Assembly: GCA_025992705.1 (NCBI GenBank)
Contig: DAJPGJ010000001.1
Location: 558,001-622,000, forward strand
DNA length: 64,000 nucleotides
Reading direction: 5' to 3'
Origin: Coriobacteriaceae bacterium
GTDB lineage: Bacteria > Actinomycetota > Coriobacteriia > Coriobacteriales > QAMH01
The notes under the pieces were generated by a model, which ran no database searches, was not told where the DNA came from, and saw only the letters and a program-made list of their open reading frames with translations. A program made the translations under genes and the position numbers. Within the stretch, counting starts at the first letter, position 1, and each line of letters begins with the position of its first letter. Below are positions 17,610-26,407 of this stretch, in pieces.

Positions 17610-18968
17610 ATGACTCAACACATGACATACGATGATGCCGTTGCCACGCTTGAGGGTGCGCTCAAGTTCGGGATGAATCCCTCGCTCGAGCCGATCCGGG
17701 CGATGTGCGCTGCAATGGGTGAACCTCAGAAGCGCTACCGCTGCATACAGGTGGCCGGAACCAACGGCAAGTCATCGACGACGCGTATGATTGCGGCGCT
17801 TGTGCGTGCGCAGGGTCTGCGCGTTGGGTTGTATGTCTCGCCCCATCTGGTCAAGTATCCCGAGCGCATCGAGATCGACGGACGCGTCGTGAGTGACGAA
17901 TCATTTGCGCGGGGCATCGAGGCGGCGCTTGATGCAGCTGCACGTGCGCACGTTGAGGCCACGGAATTCGAGCTGCTCACGGCTGCCGCTTTGTGGCTGT
18001 TCGCGCAAGAGGGCGCTGGCTGGGTCGTTCTCGAGTGCGGCCTGGGTGGACGCTGGGATGCCACGAGTGTCGTGAATCCGCAAGTCGCCGTCATTACGGG
18101 CGTGGCGCTTGAACACACCGCAATCCTTGGCGACACGATCGAAAAGATTGCGGGCGAGAAGGCGGCCATCATCAAACCGGGCTGCAAAGCGATTTTTGCG
18201 CACGACCTTGCCGCACGAGAGGTCTTCGAACGGCAGGCGCAGCAGGTCCGTGCGCCGTACGAGAACGCTAATCTCGAGGCTATCATCCCATTTGAAGACG
18301 AGCTCGCCAGCCTCCCAGCCTATCAGCGCTCAAATCTCGCAACGGCTCTGGCGGCTGTCACCGCGGCGCTTGGTCATGCGCCCTCGCCCGAGAGTGTCCG
18401 TATGGCGTTGAGTGAGCTCGTCATTCCCGGACGTTTTGAGATTCTGCAACATGATCCGCTCGTGATAATCGACGCGGCCCATAATCCGCAGTCTGCCCAC
18501 GCGCTTGCGGGGGAGCTACAACGCCTCTTCGAATGTGCCAGGGGGTTTGATTCCCTGACACATTCTTATTCGATTGGCGACGGCGGGGCGGCGGGGGCTG
18601 ATGCTGGGCGATTTCCGCACGAGCAGGGAGCGCCTGTGGCGCTCCCACGCGAGCTCAGGACCATGAGCCCAGCATCAGCCCCCGCCGCCCCGCCCCGCCC
18701 CACCCTTCTGCTTGGCGTACTGGACGACAAGGACGCCCGCGGTATCATCCGCGAGCTCTGCCCGCTGTTCTCGCGCATCGTCGTCACGGCATCGTCGTCG
18801 CCGCGCTCCATTCCTGCGGTGGAGCTTGCCGCGCTCGTCGAGGAGGAATGCGGCATGCGCCCCGAGATTGCCACGAGCATATCCGAGGCCCGCGAGTTAC
18901 TGCGCCACGAGCCCGTTATCGCTACGGGCTCGATAACCGTTGCTGGTGAGGTGAAGGATATTTGGTGA
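17610..18968 (+). CDS. folC: Folylpolyglutamate/dihydrofolate synthase FolC, with an internal in-frame insert
   Basis: About 452 residues. The Mur-ligase P-loop is VAGTNGKSSTTRMI, the metal/ATP motif is TGVALEHTAILGDTIEKIAGEKAAII, and the C-domain has IIDAAHNPQSAHALAGELQRLF. It adds glutamate to folates. After LQRLF the protein runs about 55 residues of low-complexity sequence (residues about 308-362, rich in Ala, Pro and Gly) before the expected strand TLLLGVLDDKD resumes; FolC proteins normally connect these directly. The insert coincides with nested hairpins at 18531-18694. The start is uncertain. ATG 17610 lacks a ribosome binding site but lies 8 nt after a TAGAAT box (17597-17602), suggesting a leaderless mRNA; ATG 17601 would overlap that box. 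Confidence 0.88.
   Translation: MTQHMTYDDAVATLEGALKFGMNPSLEPIRAMCAAMGEPQKRYRCIQVAGTNGKSSTTRMIAALVRAQGLRVGLYVSPHLVKYPERIEIDGRVVSDESFARGIEAALDAAARAHVEATEFELLTAAALWLFAQEGAGWVVLECGLGGRWDATSVVNPQVAVITGVALEHTAILGDTIEKIAGEKAAIIKPGCKAIFAHDLAAREVFERQAQQVRAPYENANLEAIIPFEDELASLPAYQRSNLATALAAVTAALGHAPSPESVRMALSELVIPGRFEILQHDPLVIIDAAHNPQSAHALAGELQRLFECARGFDSLTHSYSIGDGGAAGADAGRFPHEQGAPVALPRELRTMSPASAPAAPPRPTLLLGVLDDKDARGIIRELCPLFSRIVVTASSSPRSIPAVELAALVEEECGMRPEIATSISEARELLRHEPVIATGSITVAGEVKDIW
18531..18694. repeat. Compound palindromic element inserted in frame inside folC
   Basis: Three stem-loops lie in 164 nt. The first has 13-nt arms 18531-18543/18553-18565 with one mismatch. The second has perfect 28-bp arms 18582-18609/18667-18694. 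The third has perfect 9-bp arms 18626-18634/18638-18646, nested inside the second loop. The reading frame of folC stays open through all of it. The first hairpin (TGCCAGGG...CCCTGACA) is built like the intergenic palindromes elsewhere in the window. Confidence 0.85.
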
Positions 18969-19014
18969 TAGAATCTCACCAATAGTCCACTACCACAGGC
19001 AGTAAGAAGGCAGC

Positions 19015-19467
19015 ATGTCCGCTATTCTCGCGTCGGTACTCACACCTCCCGTGCTCGTCATCCTCATCGTGACGGCAATCATCTTCGTGGGGCTCTGGGT
19101 CGTATGCATCATCTGGGTCAACAGGGATGCCAAGACACGCGAGGCTCCCGTGCTGCTATGGACCGTCATCGCCGCCGTACCCGTCGCCGGCTTGGTTGCC
19201 TACTGCTTGCTGCGTCCGCCCCTCAACGCGGCCGACTCCACCGAGCAGGTCATGAACCTTGAGCTCATGGGGCGGCAGCTCTCCGATTACGGTAACTGTC
19301 CCCGTTGCGGCGAGCCAGTGAAGAGTGACTACATCGCTTGCCCCAACTGTCGTGTCCAGCTGCGTAACGTATGCAACAGTTGCGGACGTCCGCTCGAGCC
19401 CAGTTGGCAGATATGTCCCTATTGCGCGCAGCCGCTCACGCGTCAGACGCGCCAGCGCTCGGTCTAG
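19015..19467 (+). CDS. Membrane protein with C-terminal double zinc ribbon
   Basis: A 150-residue protein. Two N-terminal hydrophobic segments (VLVILIVTAIIFVGLWVVCI and VLLWTVIAAVPVAGLVAYCL) are followed by a cytoplasmic double zinc ribbon with four CxxC-type knuckles: CPRCGEP, CPNCRVQ, CNSCGRP and CPYCAQP. This architecture is common for accessory membrane proteins; no specific function can be assigned. It is 46 nt after folC. A TAGAAT box at 18969-18974 may be its own -10. Confidence 0.75.
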   Translation: MSAILASVLTPPVLVILIVTAIIFVGLWVVCIIWVNRDAKTREAPVLLWTVIAAVPVAGLVAYCLLRPPLNAADSTEQVMNLELMGRQLSDYGNCPRCGEPVKSDYIACPNCRVQLRNVCNSCGRPLEPSWQICPYCAQPLTRQTRQRSV

Positions 19468-19479
19468 CGCAAGTTCTCC

Positions 19480-19508
19480 TTGCATCACGCCTGTTTGCGG
19501 TGTAGATT
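19480..19508 (+). promoter_or_regulatory. Candidate promoter of the thrS-leu-galU operon
   Basis: TTGCAT (19480-19485), a 17-nt spacer and TAGATT (19503-19508) are found here. A small hairpin CTCGGT-TTGTG-ACCGAG (19539-19555) lies in the leader before thrS. No T-box consensus is seen in the leader. Confidence 0.5.
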
Positions 19509-19576
19509 CTCGCCATGTGCTTTTAACGATAGGTCCCACTCGGTTTGTGACCGAGAACGGGCGGAAAGGAACAGCC

Positions 19577-21499
19577 ATGAGCACGATTTCTGTCATTCTC
19601 CCCGACAATTCCACCAGAGAGCTCGAAGAGGGCGCGACGGTAGCCGATCTCGCGGCGGCTATCGGAGCCGGCCTCGCCAAGGCCGCCGTTGCCGGCAAGA
19701 TCGACGGAGAGCTCGTCGGCCTCGATGCGCCGCTTGCTGACGGCGCGCAGGTCGAGATCGTCACCAAGACATCACCCGAGGGTCTCGGCATCTTGCGTCA
19801 CTCGACGGCGCACATCATGGCAGAGGCCGTACAGGAGCTCTTCCCGGGTGCGCAGATTGCCTTTGGACCGCGAACCGATGACGGCTTCTTCTATGACTTC
19901 GGCTTGACCGAGAACCTCTCGTCCGATGATTTCGAGGCCATCGAGGCCAAGATGAAGGAGATCATCAAGAAGGACGAGCCCTTCGTGCGCGAGGTTGTCA
20001 CGCGCGATGAGGCCAAGGAGATTTTCAAGGACCAGAAGTTCAAGCTCGAGCATATCGACGACTTGCCCGAGGATGCCGAAATCTCCATCTATCGCCACGG
20101 CGATTTCGTTGACCTGTGCAAAGGTCCGCACATTCCCAGCTCGCGCAAGATCGGCGCTTTCAAGCTCATGAAGCTCGCCGGTGCCTACTGGAAGGGTGAC
20201 GCCGACAACGAGCAGTTGCAACGTCTCTACGGCACGGCATTTTTCGACAAGAAGGATATGAAGGAATATCTCTTCATGCTCGAAGAGGCCGAAAAGCGCG
20301 ATCATCGCAAGCTCGGCCGCGAGCTCGGCATCTACATGATGGACGAGGAAGCCGGTGTTGGCCTGCCGCTGTATCTGCCGGCCGGCGCGCGCATCATCCG
20401 CATCATGCAGGAGTGGTTGCGCAAGGAGCTGTATCGCAGGGGCTACGAAGAGGTCATCACGCCGCACATCTACAAAGCAGATGTCTGGAAGACGAGTGGC
20501 CATTATGGCTACTACAAGGACAACATGTACTTCTTCGAGATTAACGAGGGAAGCGACGAGGAGCCGCGCCTGAGCGAGTATGGCGTGAAGCCGATGAACT
20601 GCCCTGGTCACGTTATCCTCTACAAGAACGACATCCACTCGTATCGCGAGTTGCCCATCAGGTATTTCGAGTTTGGTACCGTGTATCGTCACGAGATGAG
20701 CGGCGCCGTGCATGGTCTTATGCGTGCCCGCGGCTTCACGCAGGACGATGCACACGTCTTCTGTCGCGAGGATCAGGTCGTTGACGAGGTCTGCGCAATC
20801 CTCGACCTGGCGGATTCCATCATGAAGGAGTTCGGTTTCGAGTACATGGCCGAGATATCCACGCGCCCCGAGAAGTCCATCGGTACCGACGAGATGTGGG
20901 AAAAGGCCGAGAGCTTCTTGCGCGAGGCCATCGAGCGTCGTGGTATTCCATACGAGATCAACCCCGGCGATGGCGCCTTCTATGGGCCCAAGATTGACAT
21001 CAAGGTCAAGGACGCGCTCGGCCGCTGGTGGCAGTGCTCGACGGTGCAGGTTGACTTCAATCTGCCCGAGCGATTCGACGTCACGTATCGCACGGCGGAT
21101 AACACGAGCGAGCGTCCGTGGATGCTCCATCGTGCGCTCTTCGGTTCCATCGAGCGCTTCCTCGGCATACTCATCGAGCACACGAGTGGCAATCTGCCGT
21201 TGTGGCTCGCGCCGACGCAGGCCGTCATCATCCCCATTGCCGATCGTCACGTCGAAGCTGCCGAGCAAGTCGCGGCCGAGCTGCGCGCGCACGGCGGGCG
21301 TGTTGAGGTGTACGAGCAGAACGAGCCGATGCGCGTGAAGATTGCCAAGGCGCAAGGGCAACGCGTTCCCTACATGCTTGTCATCGGCGACAAGGAAGTC
21401 GAGAACGGCGAGGTTGCAGTGCGTGAGCGCCATGAGGGCGACTTGGGCTCGATGAAGCTCGAGTACTTCACGAAGATCATCGAGGAAGCTCAGGTCTAA
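19577..21499 (+). CDS. thrS: Threonine--tRNA ligase
   Basis: A 640-residue class II aminoacyl-tRNA synthetase. It has an N-terminal TGS domain (residues about 1-63) and an editing domain with [12 protein letters not shown] and the [12 protein letters not shown] segment. The catalytic core carries motif 2 ([26 protein letters not shown]) and motif 3 ([16 protein letters not shown]). The C-terminal anticodon-binding domain follows. The start is the ATG at 19577, preceded by GGAAAGGAACAGCC; a longer upstream reading lacks homologous content and overlaps the zinc-ribbon gene. Its TAA overlaps the leuC ATG by one base, implying translational coupling. Confidence 0.96.
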   Translation: MSTISVILPDNSTRELEEGATVADLAAAIGAGLAKAAVAGKIDGELVGLDAPLADGAQVEIVTKTSPEGLGILRHSTAHIMAEAVQELFPGAQIAFGPRTDDGFFYDFGLTENLSSDDFEAIEAKMKEIIKKDEPFVREVVTRDEAKEIFKDQKFKLEHIDDLPEDAEISIYRHGDFVDLCKGPHIPSSRKIGAFKLMKLAGAYWKGDADNEQLQRLYGTAFFDKKDMKEYLFMLEEAEKRDHRKLGRELGIYMMDEEAGVGLPLYLPAGARIIRIMQEWLRKELYRRGYEEVITPHIYKADVWKTSGHYGYYKDNMYFFEINEGSDEEPRLSEYGVKPMNCPGHVILYKNDIHSYRELPIRYFEFGTVYRHEMSGAVHGLMRARGFTQDDAHVFCREDQVVDEVCAILDLADSIMKEFGFEYMAEISTRPEKSIGTDEMWEKAESFLREAIERRGIPYEINPGDGAFYGPKIDIKVKDALGRWWQCSTVQVDFNLPERFDVTYRTADNTSERPWMLHRALFGSIERFLGILIEHTSGNLPLWLAPTQAVIIPIADRHVEAAEQVAAELRAHGGRVEVYEQNEPMRVKIAKAQGQRVPYMLVIGDKEVENGEVAVRERHEGDLGSMKLEYFTKIIEEAQV

Positions 21500-22764
21500 T
21501 GGCACGGCCCATGACCATCGCCGAGAAGATCCTTGCGGCGCACGCGGGGCTCGACGAGGTCGTTCCCGGCCAGCTTATCGAGTGTGAGTTGGACGTCGTA
21601 CATGCCAATGACATTACGGCGCCCATCGCCATCGACGTGTGTCGCCAGGTAGGCGATGAGGTCTTTGACCCAGCGCGCGTGGTTCTCGTTCCGGATCATT
21701 ACACGCCGAACAAGGACATCAAGAGCGCCGAGCAGGCAAAGATTATGCGCGAGTTTGCGCACGAGCAAGGCATCGAACACTACTACGAGGTCGGATGCGC
21801 GGGAATCGAGCACGCACTGTTGCCCGAGAAAGGCGTAGTGGTGCCGGGCGATCTCACCATAGGGGCTGATTCGCATACCTGCACCTATGGTGCACTCGGG
21901 GCGTTTTCGACGGGCATGGGGTCGACCGACGTGGGCGTTGCCTTTGCGACGGGCAGCGCCTGGTTCAAGGTGCCCGAGAGCATCAAGGTCGTACTCGAAG
22001 GGGAGTTCGCCCCTGGTGTAAGTGCCAAAGACCTCATACTGCACATCATCGGCCAGATTGGCGTTGACGGAGCGCTCTACCAGGTGCTGGAGTTCACCGG
22101 CCCGGCTGTCGCGCAGATCTCGATGGACGGGCGTTTTACCATGTGCAACATGGCCATCGAAGCTGGCGCCAAAACGGGCATCTTCGCCGTCGATGACGTG
22201 ACACGTGCCTATGCGGAACCGCGTGCCGAGCGGCCATGGGTCGAGTACGCTTCAGATGAGGATGCGTCCTATGCGCGTGTCGTGCGCATTGATGTCTCGC
22301 AGCTTACCCCGACGGTCTCGCTGCCGCACCTGCCAAGTAACACGAAGCCGGCTGCTGACTGCAATGACATGTGCATCGACCAAGCTGTCATCGGCAGCTG
22401 CACGAACGGTCGTATCGAGGACATGCGCGTTGCCGCCGAGGTGCTGCGTGGCCGTGTCGTCAATCCCATGGTGCGCTGCATCATCATCCCTGCAACGCAA
22501 GACGTGTACCGCCAGTGCATGCACGAGGGGCTTCTCGACGTGTTTCTCGACGCGCATTGTGCCGTGTCGACACCTACCTGTGGTCCCTGTCTGGGCGGGT
22601 ATATGGGCGTGCTCGCCTCGGGCGAACGCTGCATCGCCACGACCAACCGCAACTTCGTCGGTCGCATGGGGGCCAAGGACAGCGAGGTCATTCTCGCGAG
22701 TCCTGCCGTGGCCGCCGCGAGTGCTGTTGCCGGCTACGTCTGCACGCCAGAGCAATTGGATTAA
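21499..22764 (+). CDS. leuC: 3-isopropylmalate dehydratase large subunit
   Basis: A 421-residue aconitase-superfamily protein of the shorter (archaeal-type) LeuC class. Iron-sulphur ligands are visible in [16 protein letters not shown] and in the later [20 protein letters not shown] segment (residues about 353-373, Cys-x-x-Cys), with [11 protein letters not shown] nearby. With LeuD it isomerises 2- to 3-isopropylmalate. It overlaps thrS by 1 nt, and leuD begins 3 nt after its stop. Confidence 0.94.
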   Translation: MARPMTIAEKILAAHAGLDEVVPGQLIECELDVVHANDITAPIAIDVCRQVGDEVFDPARVVLVPDHYTPNKDIKSAEQAKIMREFAHEQGIEHYYEVGCAGIEHALLPEKGVVVPGDLTIGADSHTCTYGALGAFSTGMGSTDVGVAFATGSAWFKVPESIKVVLEGEFAPGVSAKDLILHIIGQIGVDGALYQVLEFTGPAVAQISMDGRFTMCNMAIEAGAKTGIFAVDDVTRAYAEPRAERPWVEYASDEDASYARVVRIDVSQLTPTVSLPHLPSNTKPAADCNDMCIDQAVIGSCTNGRIEDMRVAAEVLRGRVVNPMVRCIIIPATQDVYRQCMHEGLLDVFLDAHCAVSTPTCGPCLGGYMGVLASGERCIATTNRNFVGRMGAKDSEVILASPAVAAASAVAGYVCTPEQLD

Positions 22765-22767
22765 GTT

Positions 22768-23256
22768 ATGCAATTTGAAGGCACCGCAATCAAATACGGG
22801 CGCGACGTCGATACCGACGCGATTATCGCGGCACGCTACCTGAACTCATCCGATATGGACGAGCTCGCGGCTCACTGCATGGAGGATCTCGATCCAACGT
22901 TTACGCAACGCGTCAAGCCCGGTGACATCATCATCGCCGGCGAGAACTTTGGCTGCGGATCGTCGCGCGAGCATGCGCCGAGCTGCATCAAGGCAGCGGG
23001 CATCTCCTGCGTCATCGCCAAGAGCTTCGCGCGCATCTTCTACCGCAACGCCATCAACGTCGGACTGCCCATCATCGAGTGCCCCGAGGCTGCCGATGGC
23101 ATTGGGGAGGGCGATGCGGTTTTTGCCGATACGGGCACGGGCATCATCGAAGACCTGACTACGGGGGAGAGCTGGAACGTCCGGCCCTTCGAGCCTTTCA
23201 TACAGGAGATTATCGAGGCGGGTGGGCTTGTGGCCCGCACGAAGATGCACAGGTGA
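22768..23256 (+). CDS. leuD: 3-isopropylmalate dehydratase small subunit
   Basis: A 162-residue swivel domain. It contains YGRDVDTDAIIAARYL, the substrate loop NFGCGSSREHAP and SFARIFYRNAINVGLPI, all LeuD signatures. It pairs with the LeuC encoded immediately upstream. Its TGA overlaps the leuB ATG by 1 nt. Confidence 0.95.
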   Translation: MQFEGTAIKYGRDVDTDAIIAARYLNSSDMDELAAHCMEDLDPTFTQRVKPGDIIIAGENFGCGSSREHAPSCIKAAGISCVIAKSFARIFYRNAINVGLPIIECPEAADGIGEGDAVFADTGTGIIEDLTTGESWNVRPFEPFIQEIIEAGGLVARTKMHR

Positions 23257-24359
23257 TGACCGTGACCAAGCAACGATACGAGATCTGCGTCTTGCCAGGT
23301 GATGGCATCGGTCCGGAGATCATGCGAGTCGCGCTCGATGTTCTACATGCCGTCGGACGCAAGTACGACATCGAGTTCACATGCACCGAGGCTCTTATCG
23401 GCGGTTGCGCAATTGACGCATGCGGCAGCGCACTTCCCGAGGCGACGCTCGAACTTGCCCGCCGCGCCGACGCGGTACTGCTCGGGGCCGTCGGGGGTCC
23501 GCGTTGGGATACGGTTGATCCGGACAAGCCGCGTCCTGAGGACGGGCTCCTCGGCATACGCAAGGAGCTCGGGCTCTATGCGAACTTGCGCCCCGTGCAC
23601 GTCTACGATGCGCTTGTCGCTGCCTCACCGCTCAAACCCGAGGCAGTGCGCGGTTGCGATATCTTCATCGTTCGCGAGCTCACGGGAGGCCTGTACTTTG
23701 GCGAGCATGCAACCGTGGAGACTGCCGCGGGGACGCATGCACATGATGTCATGCAGTATGACGAGTACGAGATCGAGCGTATCGCGCGGCAGGCTTTCGA
23801 TGCGGCTGCGAAGCGACGCGGCAAGGTCACGAGCGTCGACAAGGCTAACGTGCTCGACACGGGGCGTCTCTGGCGAAAGGTCGTGCATCGTGTCGCCCTC
23901 GATTATCCCGATGTCGAGCTTGTCGATATGCTCGTCGATAATTGCGCGATGCAGCTTGTCATGAATCCGGGGCAGTTCGATGTCATCCTCACCGAGAACA
24001 CCTTTGGCGACATACTTTCCGACGAGGCGTCCGTGCTGGCTGGTTCGCTCGGGCTGCTCGCAAGCGCCTCGCTCGGGGATGGGACATCGCTATTCGAGCC
24101 CTGTCACGGCTCGGCTCCCGACATCGCGGGCAAAAACATCGCCAATCCTCTGGCTCAGGTGCTTTCGACTGCTATGATGCTTGCGCACGGCTTGGGTTTG
24201 GATGAGGCCGCAGCCGATGTGAGGCGAGCGGTCGATCGCGTCTTGGCGCACGGTTGGCGTACGGCTGACATCGCGCAGGAAACGACGGATGCCGGGCATG
24301 TTCTGGGAACGACTGAGATGGGCGAGAAGATTGTCGCCTGCATCGAGGAGGAAAGATGA
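23256..24359 (+). CDS. leuB: 3-isopropylmalate dehydrogenase
   Basis: A 367-residue decarboxylating NAD-dependent dehydrogenase. It has PGDGIGPEIM at the N-terminus, GAVGGPRWD, the substrate-binding FIVRELTGGLYFGEH, and the metal/NAD motif NTFGDILSDEASVLAGSLGLL followed by FEPCHGSAPDIAGKNIANP. The start is the ATG at 23256, overlapping leuD; the longer upstream reading is out of context. It catalyses the third step of leucine synthesis. leuA is not in the window. Confidence 0.95.
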   Translation: MTVTKQRYEICVLPGDGIGPEIMRVALDVLHAVGRKYDIEFTCTEALIGGCAIDACGSALPEATLELARRADAVLLGAVGGPRWDTVDPDKPRPEDGLLGIRKELGLYANLRPVHVYDALVAASPLKPEAVRGCDIFIVRELTGGLYFGEHATVETAAGTHAHDVMQYDEYEIERIARQAFDAAAKRRGKVTSVDKANVLDTGRLWRKVVHRVALDYPDVELVDMLVDNCAMQLVMNPGQFDVILTENTFGDILSDEASVLAGSLGLLASASLGDGTSLFEPCHGSAPDIAGKNIANPLAQVLSTAMMLAHGLGLDEAAADVRRAVDRVLAHGWRTADIAQETTDAGHVLGTTEMGEKIVACIEEER

Positions 24360-25210
24360 AAGCCGTAATACCTGCTGCTGGTTTGGGAAGCCGCTTCTTG
24401 CCCGCGACGAAGGCTCAGCCCAAGGAGATGCTCCCCGTACTCGACAAGCCGGCGATTCAGTACATCGTCGAAGAGGCTCTCGAGGCGGGCGTCGACGAGG
24501 TCATCATCGTCAACAGCCGTGACAAGAAGTCCATCGAGGACCAGTTTTCCCCGCACGACGCGCTTGTCGGGCACTTGCGCGGCGTGGGCAAGGACGCATA
24601 TGCCGATGCCGTCGAGCATGCGGGTGCGCTGCCCGTGAGCTTCGTGTATCAGGATGAGCCGCTCGGCCTCGGTCACGCCGTTCACGTCGCCGCGCCCGAG
24701 ACCGGTGACGACATGTTCTTCGTCATGCTCGGTGACGTGCTCGTACCCGAGAACGGCATCTGCCAGAAGATGCGCGAGGTATCCGAGGCGCATGGCAATG
24801 CGAGCGTGATTGCCGTACTGCCCGTATCCGATGACGAGGTGAGTCGTTTTGGCATCATCGGCGGCGAGGACCTGGGCGATGGCGTCTGGAAGGTCACGGA
24901 GATGATCGAGAAGCCGGCGCTCGAGGACGCGCCGAGCAATCTCGCGAGCTTCGGTCGCTATCTGCTGACTCCAAAGGTCATGGAGCTGCTTGCCACGACC
25001 GAGCCTGGTGCCGGTGGAGAAATCCAACTCACCGACGCCCTCGTATCGCTGCTCGACCATGAGGACATGTACGCGCTCGTCATCGATCCGCGCGATGGAT
25101 ATGACACGGGCACGGTTCCCTCGTGGATCGCCGCGAATGTCGCCCAGGCCATGAAGGATCCCAAGATCGCCGCATATCTCAAGGAGACGGTCGGCTCGCT
25201 CTTCGCGTAA
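24356..25210 (+). CDS. galU: UTP--glucose-1-phosphate uridylyltransferase
   Basis: A 284-residue nucleotidyltransferase. It begins with the NTP-binding signature VIPAAGLGSRFLPATKAQPK and EMLPVLDKPAIQYIVEEA. It also has FVMLGDVLVPEN (metal-binding Asp) and VTEMIEKPALEDAPSNLASFGRYLLT, as in GalU. It makes UDP-glucose for envelope polysaccharides. Its ATG overlaps the leuB stop by 4 nt (ATGA), an unusual operon link between leucine synthesis and sugar nucleotide supply. Confidence 0.95.
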   Translation: MKAVIPAAGLGSRFLPATKAQPKEMLPVLDKPAIQYIVEEALEAGVDEVIIVNSRDKKSIEDQFSPHDALVGHLRGVGKDAYADAVEHAGALPVSFVYQDEPLGLGHAVHVAAPETGDDMFFVMLGDVLVPENGICQKMREVSEAHGNASVIAVLPVSDDEVSRFGIIGGEDLGDGVWKVTEMIEKPALEDAPSNLASFGRYLLTPKVMELLATTEPGAGGEIQLTDALVSLLDHEDMYALVIDPRDGYDTGTVPSWIAANVAQAMKDPKIAAYLKETVGSLFA

Positions 25211-25278
25211 ATGCGCAGCAGCCAGATGGGTGCACGTGCATTTGTCTGGTGTAGAATACAGCGATGCGCGCCACATGC

Positions 25279-25371
25279 GGAGGGATGGCAGAGTGGTTGA
25301 ATGCAACGGTCTTGAAAACCGTCAGGCGGTGCTGAGCCGCCTCCAGGGTTCGAATCCCTGTCCCTCCGCCA
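25279..25371 (+). tRNA. tRNA-Ser (anticodon TGA)
   Basis: A type II tRNA. The acceptor GGAGGGA pairs with TCCCTCC. The anticodon stem ACGGT/ACCGT encloses loop CTTGAAA, with anticodon TGA at 25313-25315. The long variable arm GGCGGTGCTGAGCCGCC is present. Discriminator G25368 is followed by an encoded CCA. A TAGAAT box at 25252-25257 is a possible -10. Confidence 0.96.
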
Positions 25372-25408
25372 GCTGGCAAGCTGGGCAACGCAGCTCGAAA
25401 GGGGAGTC

Positions 25409-26317
25409 ATGAGCAGCATCGCACGTGTGCTCGTTCTCATGGCCACCTACAACGGCCAAGAGCATCTTGCCGAGCAACTCGATAGCATCTTGAGCCAGGA
25501 GGGCGTCGAGGTCTTCGTGCGCGTCTCCGATGATTGCTCGACCGACAGTACCTTTCGGATTCTCGAGACCTATGCTTCCGAGCACGACAACATCGAGATC
25601 ATCTACAACAGCACGCACCAGGGCAAGACGCGCACCATCATGCAGCTCGTCTACGATGCGCCGGTCGAGGAGTTCGACTACATTGCGCTTGCGAACCAGG
25701 ACGATATCTGGCTTTCCGGCAAGCTCGCGGCCGGTACCGACCACATCTCGGCGAACACGAGCCGTCCCGAGCTCTACTATGCGGGCAGCGTTTGCATCGA
25801 TGCGCGGGGCAGGGTGATTGGCGACGAATTCGACGGGTACGAGGTCTGTGCGTCGCATCCGGGCAGCCTCCTGCTCGTACGCAACTGGGCTCTGGGCTGC
25901 ACGATGCTCATGAATGGGGCGCTCGTTAAGCTACTGCGCCGCCGTCCCGTCTTCGATTTCGCGCGCAGCTACGATACCTGGATTCACGCAGTCGCGCTCT
26001 ACTGCGACGGCTACGTCTTTTGCGATTTGCCACATCGTTACGTCGATAGACGCCTTGCGCCAGGGCAGTCAGTGCTGCCTGCCTGCGATGACCTGGACCC
26101 CGAGCTTGCGGACCAGGCGACCACCATGGCGCGGGTGCTTTTGCGCGAGTACGAGCGAGCCATGAATCCGGATGCCGCCAAGCTCGTCGAGGCGGTCGCG
26201 GTCAGGCATGTTTCGGCCAAGGCGCGTCGCTTTCTTGCCGGACGCACGGACATCATGTTGCCGACGAATCCACGCACGAGCAAGCTGCGCTGGAATATCC
26301 TGAGAAGCAAGTTCTAG
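25409..26317 (+). CDS. Family 2 glycosyltransferase (rhamnosyltransferase-like)
   Basis: A 302-residue GT-A protein. It starts VLVLMATYNGQEHLAEQLDS (nucleotide-binding entry), then VRVSDDCSTDSTFRIL, then the DxD-like motif LANQDDIW. The C-terminal part contains ARSYDTWIHAVALYCDG, the acceptor region seen in WsaF/RfbN-type rhamnosyltransferases. It likely adds a sugar to a cell-surface polymer; donor and acceptor are unknown. The start ATG follows GAAAGGGGAGTC. Its TAG is immediately followed by the 90-bp palindrome. Confidence 0.85.
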   Translation: MSSIARVLVLMATYNGQEHLAEQLDSILSQEGVEVFVRVSDDCSTDSTFRILETYASEHDNIEIIYNSTHQGKTRTIMQLVYDAPVEEFDYIALANQDDIWLSGKLAAGTDHISANTSRPELYYAGSVCIDARGRVIGDEFDGYEVCASHPGSLLLVRNWALGCTMLMNGALVKLLRRRPVFDFARSYDTWIHAVALYCDGYVFCDLPHRYVDRRLAPGQSVLPACDDLDPELADQATTMARVLLREYERAMNPDAAKLVEAVAVRHVSAKARRFLAGRTDIMLPTNPRTSKLRWNILRSKF

Positions 26318-26407
26318 GCCGGCGGGTGAGACACATTGGACAGGTACATCTGTCTCACTGCATGCAGTGAGACAGATGTACCTGTCCAATGTGTCTCACC
26401 CGCCGGC
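26318..26407. repeat. 90-bp perfect loopless palindrome between two stop codons
   Basis: Every base from 26318 to 26362 pairs with its mirror in 26363-26407, with no loop. The GT2 stop TAG occupies 26315-26317 and the HAD-gene stop occupies 26407-26409, so the palindrome exactly fills the convergent gap. The right arm contains TGAGACAGATGTACCTGTCC (26368-26387), related to words at 1033-1051 and 17543-17561. It can serve as a bidirectional terminator, but without T-tracts. Confidence 0.97.

Noticed and set aside
19325..19576. N-terminal extension of thrS
   Set aside because: It overlaps the zinc-ribbon gene in another frame; ATG 19577 has a good site and gives the normal TGS start.
25221..25249. 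Imperfect palindrome CCAGATGGGTGCAC/GTGCATTTGTCTGG before tRNA-Ser
   Set aside because: Four central mismatches; it may be a galU terminator or a decayed family member, but it is too weak to claim.
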